This document shows positions 1-9,281 of a stretch of DNA of 64,000 nt, one piece after another. Below the pieces are notes generated by a model that searched no databases, was not told the origin of the DNA, and worked only from the letters and a program-made list of their open reading frames with translations. The translations under genes were made by a program, and so were the position numbers. The stretch is taken from contig NZ_LQBP01000006.1 of NCBI RefSeq assembly GCF_001507545.1, positions 62,001 to 126,000 of the forward strand, written 5' to 3'. Within the stretch, counting starts at the first letter, position 1, and the number at the start of each line of letters is the position of its first letter. This DNA is from Ruegeria profundi (GTDB lineage Bacteria; Pseudomonadota; Alphaproteobacteria; Rhodobacterales; Rhodobacteraceae).

Positions 1-127
1 CCCGGCGCTGGCATCGCTCAGCTATGGCGGAATCGGCGGTGTGATCTTTCTGATCGCTATGATTGCAGGAATGGTTGCGGCCCCATCGGTTGGTGCCCAA
101 CTGGACAGATCAGCGAACCCGGCCTAA
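1..127 (+). CDS. C-terminal end of a membrane protein, probably YeeE/YedE (DUF6691) family
   Basis: An open frame enters from the left edge and stops with TAA at 125-127. The visible 41 residues are a glycine-rich hydrophobic helix followed by a short polar tail, the usual ending of a multi-pass membrane protein. The family call rests on this tail and on the next gene: YeeE/YedE (sulfur-compound import) genes often precede TIGR01244-type phosphatase/sulfurtransferase genes in Rhodobacterales. The next start lies only 9 bases downstream, so the two are probably co-transcribed. The start and most of the protein lie outside the window. Confidence 0.5.
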   Translation, partial: PALASLSYGGIGGVIFLIAMIAGMVAAPSVGAQLDRSANPA

Positions 128-136
128 GCAATACTC

Positions 137-568
137 ATGGAGATTCGCCCAATTACACCCCGCTATGCTGTCTCGCCGCAAATCACGGTCGAGGACGTTC
201 CAGCAATCGCCGAAGCCGGCTTTGTAAAAGTGATCTGCAACCGCCCCAATATCGAGGTTCCGGCGAGTCTGCAGTCGGACGTAATCGGAGAAGCGGTACG
301 CGCGGCTGGTATGGAGTACGAAGTTCTTGAGCTGACTCACCAGACGATGACACCCGAGAATGTAGCCCTGCAACGCGAAATGGCCGAAAACTGTGACGGA
401 CCAGTTTTGGCCTATTGCGCCTCGGGCACGCGGTGTTCTGTGGTGTGGGCGTTGGGTCAGTGCGACCAGATGAGCACGGATGACATCCTGCGCGCTACCA
501 CCAAGGCGGGTTATGCGCTTGAAAACCTGCGACCGATCCTTGATCAGAATCGCGCCGGTACGGATTGA
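137..568 (+). CDS. TIGR01244 family phosphatase / rhodanese-like protein (DUF442)
   Basis: This 143-residue protein has the compact dual-specificity-phosphatase/rhodanese fold of the DUF442 (beta-lactamase-hydrolase-like N-terminal) family. The catalytic loop is visible as C94-A-S-G-T-R99-C100, matching the C-x5-R phosphatase/sulfurtransferase signature. Length is typical for the stand-alone family. Members of this family accompany sulfide-oxidation and sulfur-transport genes, which agrees with the putative YeeE-type protein immediately upstream. The real substrate (phosphate ester or persulfide sulfur) cannot be told from sequence. The ATG at 137 follows the upstream stop closely. Confidence 0.85.
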   Translation: MEIRPITPRYAVSPQITVEDVPAIAEAGFVKVICNRPNIEVPASLQSDVIGEAVRAAGMEYEVLELTHQTMTPENVALQREMAENCDGPVLAYCASGTRCSVVWALGQCDQMSTDDILRATTKAGYALENLRPILDQNRAGTD

Positions 569-658
569 TTTAGCTGTGACTGCCCGGTTCGGTTTCTGAT
601 GTAGCCAGCTCTGCAAATTGCGCAGGATCAACAAGCAGTTCATCTGACTCGGTAAAGT

Positions 659-1675
659 TCAGGTCAGGTTCAATGCGTTCATCGCAGGTGGGTCGAACAG
701 GGCGGGCACCTGCGCAACCTCAGTCTGTATGGGCATCTCGGGTTCGTTGTGCGGCACCATAGACGAAGGTGAATCTGAAAACTCCTCATTCTCGGATTGC
801 GGCAGCGACGCTACGTTCACGTATTCATTCAGGCGCACCGCACGCATTCCACTGCATTGTCCCAAACGTCCAATTGCAGTGCGCGTGCGGTCGATTGTCA
901 GCACTTCGGCATGATCCAGCCTTGATCCTGTCAATGGCAGGACATCACCAACCACAAGGTCCGACAATGTCGCCAGTGGAAGTGACATACGGCAGATCAC
1001 TGTATTGAGTTCAGCCCGTAGTACTCCCGACGCCTGTTCAAGTTTGGGGCCGTTGTCCTCTGGCAGGTCTGGGTCGTTTTCCTCGTCAGGGCGCTCCGGC
1101 AATAAGATCGAGACACGCCCCTGCCGTAGTCCACCGCCCAGCTCAATGGTCAATTCAAACGCTCGATATACGTCTTCGACCATCGCCAAGGTCAACGTAC
1201 GCAGATCAGAAAAGCGCGCAGCAAATTCATACCCGGTTAGAATGGATTGATCCGCCGATGCATCCACAAGTTCTACCGCCCGCGAAAAAACGTCTTCGAT
1301 CAATGGGGCCACCATTGCCCCGTCCGTATGCGTAAACACGCGGGGCGCAGGATCGTCAGCCAACATCTCTCCAAAAGTTTGCACTTGTACAATGGCCGCA
1401 ACGACACCAAGCTCCATGCAGACTGATGCTGCCTTACCGTTACGATCCACAAATCGTAGCAACAGCCAGTCTTCCCCGATTCCATCCGTTAGCGCATCTG
1501 TTGATCGACTGGACTGCTTTGCGCCGATTACAGCCAACGGCAGTTGCAGCCGGTCGCTGGCTGCGCGGGCAAAGGCCAATCGTAGCGCGCGCATGATTGA
1601 ACGCGGCTTTTCTTCCTGCTCTTCCCGCCCTACCGAAAGCTTGCGCGCCAAAGCTGCGCTGACCGTTTGCGTCAT
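659..1675 (-). CDS. FliM/FliN-family flagellar motor C-ring protein
   Basis: A 338-residue soluble protein whose region around residues 210-290 resembles the SpoA (FliN/FliM C-terminal) domain that builds the flagellar switch ring. The N-terminal part (residues 1-200) is FliM-like only in a loose sense; the CheY-P-binding segment at the FliM N-terminus is not recognisable. The last 45 residues are acidic and low in complexity. Annotated Rhodobacterales genomes carry such FliM/FliN-like genes. No other flagellar gene is visible here. A CtrA-like motif lies at 1730-1744, about 55 bases before the start, as expected for a motility gene in this group. Confidence 0.7.
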   Translation of the reverse strand: MTQTVSAALARKLSVGREEQEEKPRSIMRALRLAFARAASDRLQLPLAVIGAKQSSRSTDALTDGIGEDWLLLRFVDRNGKAASVCMELGVVAAIVQVQTFGEMLADDPAPRVFTHTDGAMVAPLIEDVFSRAVELVDASADQSILTGYEFAARFSDLRTLTLAMVEDVYRAFELTIELGGGLRQGRVSILLPERPDEENDPDLPEDNGPKLEQASGVLRAELNTVICRMSLPLATLSDLVVGDVLPLTGSRLDHAEVLTIDRTRTAIGRLGQCSGMRAVRLNEYVNVASLPQSENEEFSDSPSSMVPHNEPEMPIQTEVAQVPALFDPPAMNALNLT

Positions 1676-1729
1676 GCCCGAATCCGCTGTGTATTGCTGC
1701 GTCTGGCCTTGGGTCTAACCCAGCTCTGG

Positions 1730-1744
1730 TTAAGAATAACTTTA
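1730..1744 (-). promoter_or_regulatory. CtrA-like binding site (TTAA-N7-TTTA)
   Basis: In the 77-base gap before the FliM-like gene the sequence reads TTAA, seven bases, TTTA, one mismatch from the CtrA consensus TTAA-N7-TTAA. CtrA activates flagellar genes in Rhodobacterales, so location and target agree. A single motif of this length can occur by chance. Confidence 0.4.
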
Positions 1745-1752
1745 CATCTGTG

Positions 1753-4431
1753 TCACTGAGCGGCCTGCTGATACGCCAATGGCAACCTCACACGGAATGC
1801 CGCACCGCCCTGCCCGGGTAGATACATGATCTCACCGCCCAGACGCTGCATGATCTCGCGGCAAATCGCCAGTCCCAGCCCTGCGCCGCCTGCCTTGTCT
1901 CCGCCCACGCGGGCAAATTTCTCAAATACCACCGACCGCGAACCGGGCGGGATACCGCTGCCGTTGTCAACAAAATCGATCACCACATGGCCACCCACAT
2001 CATGGGCTGAAATCGTAAGCTCTGGCTCATCTGCGTCGCAGTATTTCAGGGCATTCGAGATCAGATTGATGAATACCTGACCCAGCCGGTCCAGATCGGT
2101 TTGCAGCGGGATACGCTCGGCTGCCTTTGTTCGACGAACTGTCAGGGTTTTACTAGTTCCAGCAAGCGTGCTGGAAACCGCCCGATCCAGTACAGAACGC
2201 AATGTATCATCGCCCACATTCAGGCTGACGCGACCGCTTTCCAGAACGCTCAGGTCCAGAAGATCGTCCAGCAACCGGGTCAGGCGCAAAGCCTCATCGT
2301 GGATGATCGCGGCATAGCGTGTCTGCTCTTCGGGGCTAAGCTCGTCAGTATCGCGCATGATCTCAGAAAAGGCACGGATCGAGGTCATGGGTGTACGCAG
2401 CTCGTGGCTGACCTGACTCAGGAAACTGTCCTTTTGTTCCGAGATTTGCGTCAGTTTGGTGTTGGCCTCGCGCAATTGCCGCGCGGTACGGGTAAGTTCG
2501 GCAGACTTTGCTTCAAGCTGACCGGAATACTCTAGCAACTGTGCGGACTCGTCAGCCACGGCCAGCAGGTCCTCAACCGATACGGACGAGCCGCCAACGA
2601 TCTGACCGATCATCGCATGCGCGGTCGCAGCCCCGACAGACCCGCTGAGCTCGCGCTCCAAGCGTTCGAGAAAGGCCGGCGTGGGCTCGGGCAGACTAGC
2701 CCTGCCACCTTGCTTTTCGGCTTCGGCCTGAAAGAACTCGTGCGCGGGGCCTGCACCCAGAATACGCTGGGTCATGATCATCAGATCTTCGCTCTGCGCC
2801 ACCGAACCGGTCCAACCACGCGGCGCGACGGAATGATCAAAGACGTTGACGAATTGTGCGGCCTGCAAACGCTCTAACGGGCTGGGGAAGCTCAACAAAG
2901 AGGCTACGCAAAACGCGATTGTATTCAGTGAAAGGGACCACATGACCGTGTGCACCATCGGATCCATCCCTTCGATGCCGAACAATGCCTGTGGACGCAA
3001 CCAACTCAAGCCAAATGGGCCGCTGTGGAGAACAGACTCGGGCATCAACACGCCGCCCATCCCCGGCAGCAGCAGAGTGTAGATCCAGAGCAAGAACCCG
3101 ACCGTCAAACCCGCAAGCGCGCCGGTGCGTGTTGCCCCGCGCCAGAACAATCCACCAACCAAGGCCGGCAGTATCTGCGCAATGCCGGCGAACGCTATCA
3201 GTCCGATCGACGCCAAAGCCGCGCCGCCACCGGACAAACGATAGTAGAAAAATCCCAGCGCCATAATCACGGCAATCGATATGCGCCGTGCAAGCAAAAC
3301 GATATGTCGGACATCACCAGATACGGACCCCGACCCTCCCTGCGTGCTCAGCCATATGGGCATGACCACGTGGTTCGAAACCATCGTCGACAGCGCCATC
3401 GCCGTCACAATGACCATCGACGTGGCCGACGAGAATCCGCCAATGAATGACAGCATCGCCAACCAGTCATTGCCTTGCGACAAAGGTACCGTCAGCACAA
3501 ACAAATCCGGGTTCGAGCCTTCGGGCATAATGTCCAGACCGACGACGGCAATCGGCACCACGAAAAGACTGATAAGCAGCAGATACAGGGGAAAGGCCCA
3601 GGCGGCAGTCCTCAGGTGTCCCTCATCCGTGTTTTCGACCACCATCACCTGGAACATGCGAGGAAGGCAGACAAAGGCCGCTGCGGATAGAAAGATGAAG
3701 GTTGTCCAGCGCCCCGTATCGACATTCCAGTGCCCGATCTCAGAGGCATCGATGCGGTCCATCATCGGACCAACGCCCCCCGCGACACCCCAGACAACAA
3801 AAGCGCCAACGGCAAGCAGGGCAAACAGCTTGACCACGGACTCCAGTGCGATAGCCGTCACGACCCCGTGGTGACGCTCATTCGCATCCAGGTTTCGGGT
3901 GCCAAACAGGATCGCAAAAACGGCCAGGCCAGCTGCAACCCAGAATACACTTGAGCCTTCGCGGTAAAGGCCCGAAGGGTCGGCGTCGGCGAATATTGAA
4001 AACGACAATGTAATGGATTGAAGCTGCAGCGCGATATAGGGCGTTCCACCCAGTACCGCCAGAATGGTCACGCAGATCGCCAGCGTGTTGGATTTGCCAT
4101 AGCGCGAGGAAATTAGGTCAGCGATAGACGTCACCCGATGGCTGCGCCCGACCCGCACCAGTTTTCGAAGACCCCACCACCAACTGATCATCACCAGCGT
4201 TGGGCCGAGGTAGATCGTCACGAATTCCAGCCCTGACCGCGCGGCATTGCCCACGGCGCCATAAAACGTCCACGCCGTGCAGTAGATCGAAAGGGACAGC
4301 GTATAGATCAGCGAAGACCGAAGCCATGCCCCCTTACCGGCTGCTGCCAACCTGTCTGCGGCAAAGGCCACACCGAACAGCAGCACGACATACCCTAGGC
4401 AAACCAGGATCAGAACGTTCAGCGTGGCCAT
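1753..4431 (-). CDS. SLC5 transporter-histidine kinase hybrid (CbrA-like sensor)
   Basis: An 892-residue fusion. Residues 1 to about 530 form a sodium:solute symporter (SLC5/SSS) domain of roughly 13 membrane helices. A coiled linker (about 600-670) follows, then a HisKA domain with phospho-acceptor H676 in S-H-E-L-R-T-P, and an HATPase domain with N-box (near 789-797), D-N-G-S-G (near 822) and G-A-G-L-G-L (849-854). The architecture is that of CbrA, which couples solute sensing or uptake to phosphorelay. The start overlaps the end of the small membrane protein gene by 13 bases, implying translational coupling. The partner is probably the single-domain receiver encoded just upstream. The transported solute is unknown; amino acids or short-chain acids are plausible. 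Confidence 0.9.
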   Translation of the reverse strand: MATLNVLILVCLGYVVLLFGVAFAADRLAAAGKGAWLRSSLIYTLSLSIYCTAWTFYGAVGNAARSGLEFVTIYLGPTLVMISWWWGLRKLVRVGRSHRVTSIADLISSRYGKSNTLAICVTILAVLGGTPYIALQLQSITLSFSIFADADPSGLYREGSSVFWVAAGLAVFAILFGTRNLDANERHHGVVTAIALESVVKLFALLAVGAFVVWGVAGGVGPMMDRIDASEIGHWNVDTGRWTTFIFLSAAAFVCLPRMFQVMVVENTDEGHLRTAAWAFPLYLLLISLFVVPIAVVGLDIMPEGSNPDLFVLTVPLSQGNDWLAMLSFIGGFSSATSMVIVTAMALSTMVSNHVVMPIWLSTQGGSGSVSGDVRHIVLLARRISIAVIMALGFFYYRLSGGGAALASIGLIAFAGIAQILPALVGGLFWRGATRTGALAGLTVGFLLWIYTLLLPGMGGVLMPESVLHSGPFGLSWLRPQALFGIEGMDPMVHTVMWSLSLNTIAFCVASLLSFPSPLERLQAAQFVNVFDHSVAPRGWTGSVAQSEDLMIMTQRILGAGPAHEFFQAEAEKQGGRASLPEPTPAFLERLERELSGSVGAATAHAMIGQIVGGSSVSVEDLLAVADESAQLLEYSGQLEAKSAELTRTARQLREANTKLTQISEQKDSFLSQVSHELRTPMTSIRAFSEIMRDTDELSPEEQTRYAAIIHDEALRLTRLLDDLLDLSVLESGRVSLNVGDDTLRSVLDRAVSSTLAGTSKTLTVRRTKAAERIPLQTDLDRLGQVFINLISNALKYCDADEPELTISAHDVGGHVVIDFVDNGSGIPPGSRSVVFEKFARVGGDKAGGAGLGLAICREIMQRLGGEIMYLPGQGGAAFRVRLPLAYQQAAQ

Positions 4432-4733
4432 TGGTCCGACCCGGGTTTGGATTCGTCTTGCGCCGACATGCGACGAGCCGCAAACCCAAAAACAAGGCTG
4501 GCGACGATCAGACCAACCCAGCAGGCAAAGATGTAAAACATGGCAGAAGACAACGGCACCGCTTGCTGGCGGTTCGGATCATCCGGCCAAAGCAAAGGAA
4601 CAGCCAGCAACGCTGCCCCAAGAAAGGGCAAAAGCCGCGCCGCATCCGTCAACCTGCGGCGGCGATAGCTTTGCCGCTCAAGAAACAGCGAAGGCCGCGC
4701 ACCTGAGGGCGGTCGGTCTTCGTGCGTGCTCAT
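4419..4733 (-). CDS. Small two-helix membrane protein coupled to the SLC5-kinase
   Basis: A 104-residue protein with a basic N-terminal stretch, two hydrophobic segments (about residues 33-50 and 62-87) and a polar tail. Its ATG overlaps the receiver gene stop (ATGA), and its 3' end overlaps the kinase start by 13 bases. Position and topology resemble CbrX, the small membrane protein translated ahead of cbrA in Pseudomonas, and more broadly the small subunits that accompany SLC5 transporters. I infer the same kind of partner role. No catalytic motif is visible. Confidence 0.7.
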   Translation of the reverse strand: MSTHEDRPPSGARPSLFLERQSYRRRRLTDAARLLPFLGAALLAVPLLWPDDPNRQQAVPLSSAMFYIFACWVGLIVASLVFGFAARRMSAQDESKPGSDQWPR

Positions 4734-5110
4734 GACTGTGTCGCCTGTGCATGCAGATCGCGTACAGCCGTCAGCATCTCTGAATTGGAAAAAGGTTTGG
4801 TCATAAAGCGGCTGACGCCCGCATTTTCGGCCATCTCGCGGTCGCGGGTCTGGCCACGCGCCGTCAGCATGAGAACTGGCAATCCTTGCATGTCCTCCAA
4901 CTCACGCAGGTCGCGTAGAATCTCCATCCCGCTTTTTCCCGGCAGCATCACGTCCAGAATCAATAGGTCCGGGCTTGCCACCCGGATAACCTGCAACGCG
5001 TCCGCGCCTTCTGCATGGGTTTCCACCTGCCACCCTTCGCGTGTCAGCAGGAACCGAATAGCCTCGGCGATGTTGGGTTCATCCTCAATTAACAGAACCT
5101 TACGGCTCAT
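4730..5110 (-). CDS. Single-domain response regulator (CheY-like receiver)
   Basis: A 126-residue stand-alone receiver. The acidic pocket (E9, D10), phospho-acceptor D53 in L-I-L-D-V-M-L-P, switch T83 and K105 in K-P-F are all present, so it should be phosphorylated normally. There is no output domain, unlike CbrB, the NtrC-type partner of CbrA. It lies directly before the small membrane protein and hybrid kinase and overlaps the former by four bases. It is therefore probably the kinase's first acceptor, signalling by protein contact or through a further phosphotransfer step. Confidence 0.92.
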   Translation of the reverse strand: MSRKVLLIEDEPNIAEAIRFLLTREGWQVETHAEGADALQVIRVASPDLLILDVMLPGKSGMEILRDLRELEDMQGLPVLMLTARGQTRDREMAENAGVSRFMTKPFSNSEMLTAVRDLHAQATQS

Positions 5111-5188
5111 GACTGTCTGTCCTCCCCGTGACAGGTCATTGATTGGACGACCTATCCACGTCAGCTTACGCGCGATGTCGGGAAACTG

Positions 5189-6484
5189 TCAAAAACCTTC
5201 GCTCAGAATCGACGGCTCACGCCGGGACGAACAATTGTCGTGGGGGCACACCCTGCAACTGGGGCCGACGCGCGCGACGGCCTGCGCATCCTGCGCGACA
5301 TCCTCAACCGAGCGCACCAGCATCACCGAACGATAAACCGGAGCCTGGTCAAACTTGGATCCCGGTTGCGGCCAGGCGTAGGCGTAGCAATCGAAGACAG
5401 CCGCTGCCCGCCCAAGCTGAGCGACGCGTTGACGGATCGGGACCAATGGCCTGTTCAGCGCCTGAAACAACGGCCACAAGGGGCAGGCTTCGCCAAAACG
5501 TGGCATGGCGAATCCGGGAACCGATTTGCTGAACAGAATACTTCCGGATGCGTCACACACGACCAAACCGGTTGGGCGGCCTAGATACCCGTCCGGTAAG
5601 GTCGCAAGCCGACGCAGAACCGTTGCAACATCCACCGAAAACCGGGATGCCAGCTGCAGTGGATCAAGCGGTGCCTCCGCCAAAGCGGCCTGCACATCCT
5701 TCAACGGCATCGCCCGTGCGTCTGCGGCATAAATAGCAAGGAAGTCCTGCGTCAGAGATTTCGCCGCTGCCGAGTCCAGTTCGGACAGGTCGACGTCCGC
5801 CGCTGCTCCACCGTGCTCGATATCGTTGAAATGATGGTTGTTGGCGTCAAAAAACGCCTCGACGTCTTCCTGCGGAACACCGCGGTGATCCCCATCAGAA
5901 TCGCTGTTGTCCAGATAAGTGACCAGAGATTTCGAGCTGTCCGCCAGACGTTCTGCATCCTGATGCAGGTTTTTGTGAAATCTGTCCCGCCACTGCGGCT
6001 CGATCTCTTGGGTGTCAGCCAGAATCGCAGCGGTTGAGCGAATCGCAGCAGCGGTCGACAAAACCTCATGCATGGATGCGGCCAGATGCGGATCATGCGT
6101 CAGACGGTCAGACAGCGTTTCAACCGTACGCTCAAGGGACACGACCCGGCGGTGCATTTGCGCCAGAACGCCCGCCCATCCGGGAAAACGGCCGGCGAAT
6201 TCCTCTAATCCGTCCAACTCTGCCTTCTGCCCGACGGAATCCGCCGCAGCCTCGCGCAGCGCCGAGATCAAAGTCGCCTCGATACCCCGCGTCAGCACCG
6301 AAGGTTCCACCGTCAACGCCGATGCGATATCGACCAACAGTTTGCCACCAATCCGCCGGCGATTGTGTTCGATAAGGTTCAGGTATGAGGCCGAAATCCC
6401 AACCTGCCGCGCCAGCTCGGCCTGCCGCAGACCGGCAATCTGCCGCCTTTCCCGTATACGGCTGCCTGTCAGAGTATCGCGCAT
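5189..6484 (-). CDS. XRE-family short-chain fatty acyl regulator (ScfR/RamB-like)
   Basis: A 431-residue transcription factor with an N-terminal XRE helix-turn-helix (residues about 8-62, with the recognition segment S-A-S-Y-L-N-L-I-E-H-N). A long central region follows, then a C-terminal DUF2083-type domain ending in a cysteine cluster C-R-V-C-P-H-D-N-C and the R-R-E-P-S-I-L tail typical of the family. Known relatives control acetate, propionate or glyoxylate-cycle genes and sense short-chain acyl-CoA. It is the first gene of the run that leads to the receiver and SLC5-kinase (79-base gap to the receiver), which suggests a shared role in carboxylate use. The region upstream is AT-rich and shared with a divergent PAS-LuxR gene. 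Confidence 0.85.
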   Translation of the reverse strand: MRDTLTGSRIRERRQIAGLRQAELARQVGISASYLNLIEHNRRRIGGKLLVDIASALTVEPSVLTRGIEATLISALREAAADSVGQKAELDGLEEFAGRFPGWAGVLAQMHRRVVSLERTVETLSDRLTHDPHLAASMHEVLSTAAAIRSTAAILADTQEIEPQWRDRFHKNLHQDAERLADSSKSLVTYLDNSDSDGDHRGVPQEDVEAFFDANNHHFNDIEHGGAAADVDLSELDSAAAKSLTQDFLAIYAADARAMPLKDVQAALAEAPLDPLQLASRFSVDVATVLRRLATLPDGYLGRPTGLVVCDASGSILFSKSVPGFAMPRFGEACPLWPLFQALNRPLVPIRQRVAQLGRAAAVFDCYAYAWPQPGSKFDQAPVYRSVMLVRSVEDVAQDAQAVARVGPSCRVCPHDNCSSRREPSILSEGF

Positions 6485-6665
6485 GCTCTCGCCCCTCCCT
6501 TAGCGAAACCATCCGTTGGGATCATCCCGTAATTTTCAGAACTCTTGTTGTATTTGTATTATTTAATTACTTATTTTCATAGTGCATTTACAGGCTTAAC
6601 AAACTGAAACACGACTCCGCACCACAACCCAGGCCAGAATCTGCGCACCACCCCTTCTATTTTCG

Positions 6666-7226
6666 ATGAATTACCGGCACGATAGCACGATGAGCGATCC
6701 CGCCTTTGAATATGCCCCAATCGGATTGGTCGAACTGGAAAACCGGGTCATCCGGCGGTGCAATTTACAGTTCGCCCGTACCTTTGGCGGTGAAGCCGCA
6801 GACTACCGCAATATGCCGCTGCTGCACCTTTACCCATCTGTCGCCGATTGGGAGCGTATTGGTGCCCGCAGTCTGCAAGTGATGCGTGATACCGGATATT
6901 ACACGGACGAAAGGGTCATGCGGCGGCGCAATGGTGGTTTGTTTTGGTGCCGCGCGCGTGGGCGCTCACTAACGCCCGATGATCCGTTCCGCCATGGAAT
7001 CTGGAGCTTTTCCGACATTTCCGAGGAACGTCCGCTGGTTGAACTGACCGCCCGCGAACGCGAGGTCGCCATCCTGTCCTGCCGTGGACTGTCGGCAAAA
7101 GAAATCGGGGCAGAGTTAGAGTTGAGTTATCGCACGATCGAAGCTTACCGAGCGCGCCTGCTGGAGAAATTCGGCGCCCGCAAACTGCCCGAACTGGTGG
7201 CGAAACTTTCGGGTATGCCGCTTTAA
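6666..7226 (+). CDS. PAS-LuxR type transcriptional regulator
   Basis: A 186-residue protein with a PAS-like sensor fold (residues about 15-120; the G-x-F-W-C-R-A-R strand is visible) and a C-terminal LuxR/FixJ helix-turn-helix (about 125-185, with L-T-A-R-E-R-E-V, S-A-K-E-I-G and R-T-I-E-A-Y). No receiver or autoinducer domain is present. A second in-frame ATG at 6690 is an alternative start; neither has a strong Shine-Dalgarno. It is divergent from the ScfR-type gene and sits 150 bases before accB, so it could act on either side. Confidence 0.85.
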   Translation: MNYRHDSTMSDPAFEYAPIGLVELENRVIRRCNLQFARTFGGEAADYRNMPLLHLYPSVADWERIGARSLQVMRDTGYYTDERVMRRRNGGLFWCRARGRSLTPDDPFRHGIWSFSDISEERPLVELTAREREVAILSCRGLSAKEIGAELELSYRTIEAYRARLLEKFGARKLPELVAKLSGMPL

Positions 7227-7376
7227 CCCCTTTTGCCTTGCGAGAACCTGAAAAAACCGCCTTCCCACAAGGCCAGACTGCGCTTTTCATGACCGGGCGC
7301 TTGGCTTATAACGCTGCGTAATCAGACCAAAGCCCGCAGGAACAGACGGGCCAAAGGGGAACCGTCGAGGACACTC

Positions 7377-7874
7377 ATGACAGACACCAAACACGAAGCG
7401 GATGTGGCATTCATCAAGGCACTGGCAGAATTGCTGCGCGAAAATGACCTGACGGAATTGCAGGTCAAACGTGAATATGGCGAAGAAGACAGCCTGAACG
7501 TACGCGTCAGCCGATTGACCCAGGCCGCTGCCGCTCCGGTTCAGGTCGCCGTTCCGACCGCTGCACCTGCCGCACCCACTGGCGCCCCTGCTCCTGCCCC
7601 TGCCGATGCGCCCGCCGTTGTTGAAGACCCGGCAAACCATCCCGGCGCGGTGACGTCACCCATGGTTGGTACCGTTTACATGCAACCCGAACCGGGCGCG
7701 CCCGCGTTCATCTCGGTCGGCGCATCTGTATCCGAAGGCGACACGCTGTTGATCGTCGAAGCGATGAAGACCATGAACCACATCCACGCACCCAAGGCGG
7801 GCACAATCAAACGCATTCTGGTCGGAGACGGCGATGCAGTGGAGTTCGGCTCCCCTCTGGTCATCATCGAGTAA
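7377..7874 (+). CDS. accB: Acetyl-CoA carboxylase biotin carboxyl carrier protein
   Basis: A 165-residue BCCP. The N-terminal helical region is followed by an Ala/Pro-rich linker (about residues 46-80) and the C-terminal biotinyl domain. The biotinylated lysine is K131 in E-A-M-K-T-M-N, where T replaces the more usual M or L after the lysine. It carries the carboxyl group between biotin carboxylase and the transferase in the first step of fatty-acid synthesis. accC follows after nine bases, the standard accBC operon. An AGGA-like ribosome site (GAGGAC) precedes the ATG. Confidence 0.97.
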   Translation: MTDTKHEADVAFIKALAELLRENDLTELQVKREYGEEDSLNVRVSRLTQAAAAPVQVAVPTAAPAAPTGAPAPAPADAPAVVEDPANHPGAVTSPMVGTVYMQPEPGAPAFISVGASVSEGDTLLIVEAMKTMNHIHAPKAGTIKRILVGDGDAVEFGSPLVIIE

Positions 7875-7883
7875 GGCGGGCCC

Positions 7884-9233
7884 ATGTTCGACAAGATCCT
7901 GATTGCCAACCGAGGCGAGATCGCCCTGCGCGTCATCCGCGCCGCGCGCGAGATGGGGATTAAGACGGTCGCCGTCCACTCCACCGCCGACAGCGACGCG
8001 ATGCATGTGCGCATGGCAGACGAATCGGTGTGTATCGGCCCGGCCCCCAGCCCGCAAAGCTATCTTTCGGTACCTGCCATCATCTCGGCCTGTGAAATCA
8101 CCGGCGCGCAGGCGATCCATCCGGGCTATGGCTTTCTGTCCGAAAATTCTGAGTTCGTTCAGATCGTCGAAGATCACGGCATCACCTTTATCGGCCCAAC
8201 CGCCGAGCATATCCGCATCATGGGCGACAAGATCACCGCCAAGGACACGATGAAGGAACTGGGTGTTCCTTGCGTTCCCGGATCGGACGGTGGCGTGCCT
8301 GATTTGGAAGCTGCAAAAAAGATCGGTGAAGAGTTCGGCTATCCCGTCATCATCAAGGCCACTGCCGGCGGTGGTGGACGTGGTATGAAAGTCGCCCGCA
8401 GCGCCAATGAGATGGAAAGCGCCTTCCTGACCGCACGCGCCGAAGGCAAAGCCGCCTTTGGCAATGACGAGGTTTACATCGAGAAATACCTGACCACGCC
8501 GCGCCATATCGAGATTCAGGTCTTTGGCGACGGGAAGGGCAACGCGGTGCATCTGGGTGAGCGCGACTGTTCGCTGCAACGCCGCCACCAAAAGGTGTTC
8601 GAAGAAGCCCCCGGCCCCTGCATCACCCCCGAAGAACGCGCGAAGATCGGCAAGATTTGTGCCGATGCCGTAGCAAAAATCAACTATATCGGTGCGGGTA
8701 CAATCGAGTTCCTGTATGAAAACGGCGAGTTTTATTTCATCGAAATGAACACGCGCCTGCAGGTGGAACACCCTGTAACCGAAGGCATTTTTGGCGTCGA
8801 TCTGGTGCGCGAGCAAATCCTTGTCGCCGCCGGGGAAGAGATGTCGTTCAGCCAAGACGATCTGGAGATCAACGGCCACGCAATCGAGGTTCGGATCAAC
8901 GCAGAGAAACTGCCGAACTTCTCCCCCTGCCCTGGCAAGATCACGGCTTACCATGCGCCCGGCGGCCTTGGGGTACGTATGGATTCGGCGCTGTATGACG
9001 GGTACTCGATCCCGCCCTATTACGATTCGCTGATCGCCAAGTTGATTGTTCAGGGCCGCGACAGGGCCGAGGCACTGGCACGGCTGGAACGCGCGCTGGG
9101 TGAACTGATCGTCGATGGCATTGACACCACCGTGCCTCTGTTTCACGCCCTGTTGCAGGATCCCGATATTCACAGCGGTGACTACAACATTCACTGGTTG
9201 GAGCACTGGCTTGAGGAAAATATGGCCCAGTAA
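7884..9233 (+). CDS. accC: Acetyl-CoA carboxylase, biotin carboxylase subunit
   Basis: A 449-residue ATP-grasp enzyme of standard length. The N-terminal domain starts [11 protein letters not shown]. The glycine-rich ATP loop G-G-G-G-R-G-M is near residue 163, and the catalytic [13 protein letters not shown] segment is intact. It carboxylates the biotin on AccB using ATP and bicarbonate. It is translated from the accB transcript. A strong hairpin immediately follows its stop (9241-9268). Confidence 0.97.
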   Translation: MFDKILIANRGEIALRVIRAAREMGIKTVAVHSTADSDAMHVRMADESVCIGPAPSPQSYLSVPAIISACEITGAQAIHPGYGFLSENSEFVQIVEDHGITFIGPTAEHIRIMGDKITAKDTMKELGVPCVPGSDGGVPDLEAAKKIGEEFGYPVIIKATAGGGGRGMKVARSANEMESAFLTARAEGKAAFGNDEVYIEKYLTTPRHIEIQVFGDGKGNAVHLGERDCSLQRRHQKVFEEAPGPCITPEERAKIGKICADAVAKINYIGAGTIEFLYENGEFYFIEMNTRLQVEHPVTEGIFGVDLVREQILVAAGEEMSFSQDDLEINGHAIEVRINAEKLPNFSPCPGKITAYHAPGGLGVRMDSALYDGYSIPPYYDSLIAKLIVQGRDRAEALARLERALGELIVDGIDTTVPLFHALLQDPDIHSGDYNIHWLEHWLEENMAQ

Positions 9234-9240
9234 CATACCG

Positions 9241-9268
9241 GGGGCGAAGGACACCAATCCTTCGCCCC
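9241..9268. terminator. Strong hairpin between accC and aat
   Basis: The arms GGGGCGAAGGA and TCCTTCGCCCC form a perfect 11-bp stem with a six-base loop, starting eight bases after the accC stop. There is no clear U-run on the plus strand (TTGAGC follows), so it is either a weak terminator or a processing/stability element. The aat start is 14 bases further on. Confidence 0.6.
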
Positions 9269-9281
9269 TTGAGCATTCCAG

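Noticed and set aside
7656..9257. Long open frame antisense to accC (533 codons)
   Set aside because: It mirrors the codon pattern of accB/accC, which is common in GC-rich genes; its translation resembles no family.
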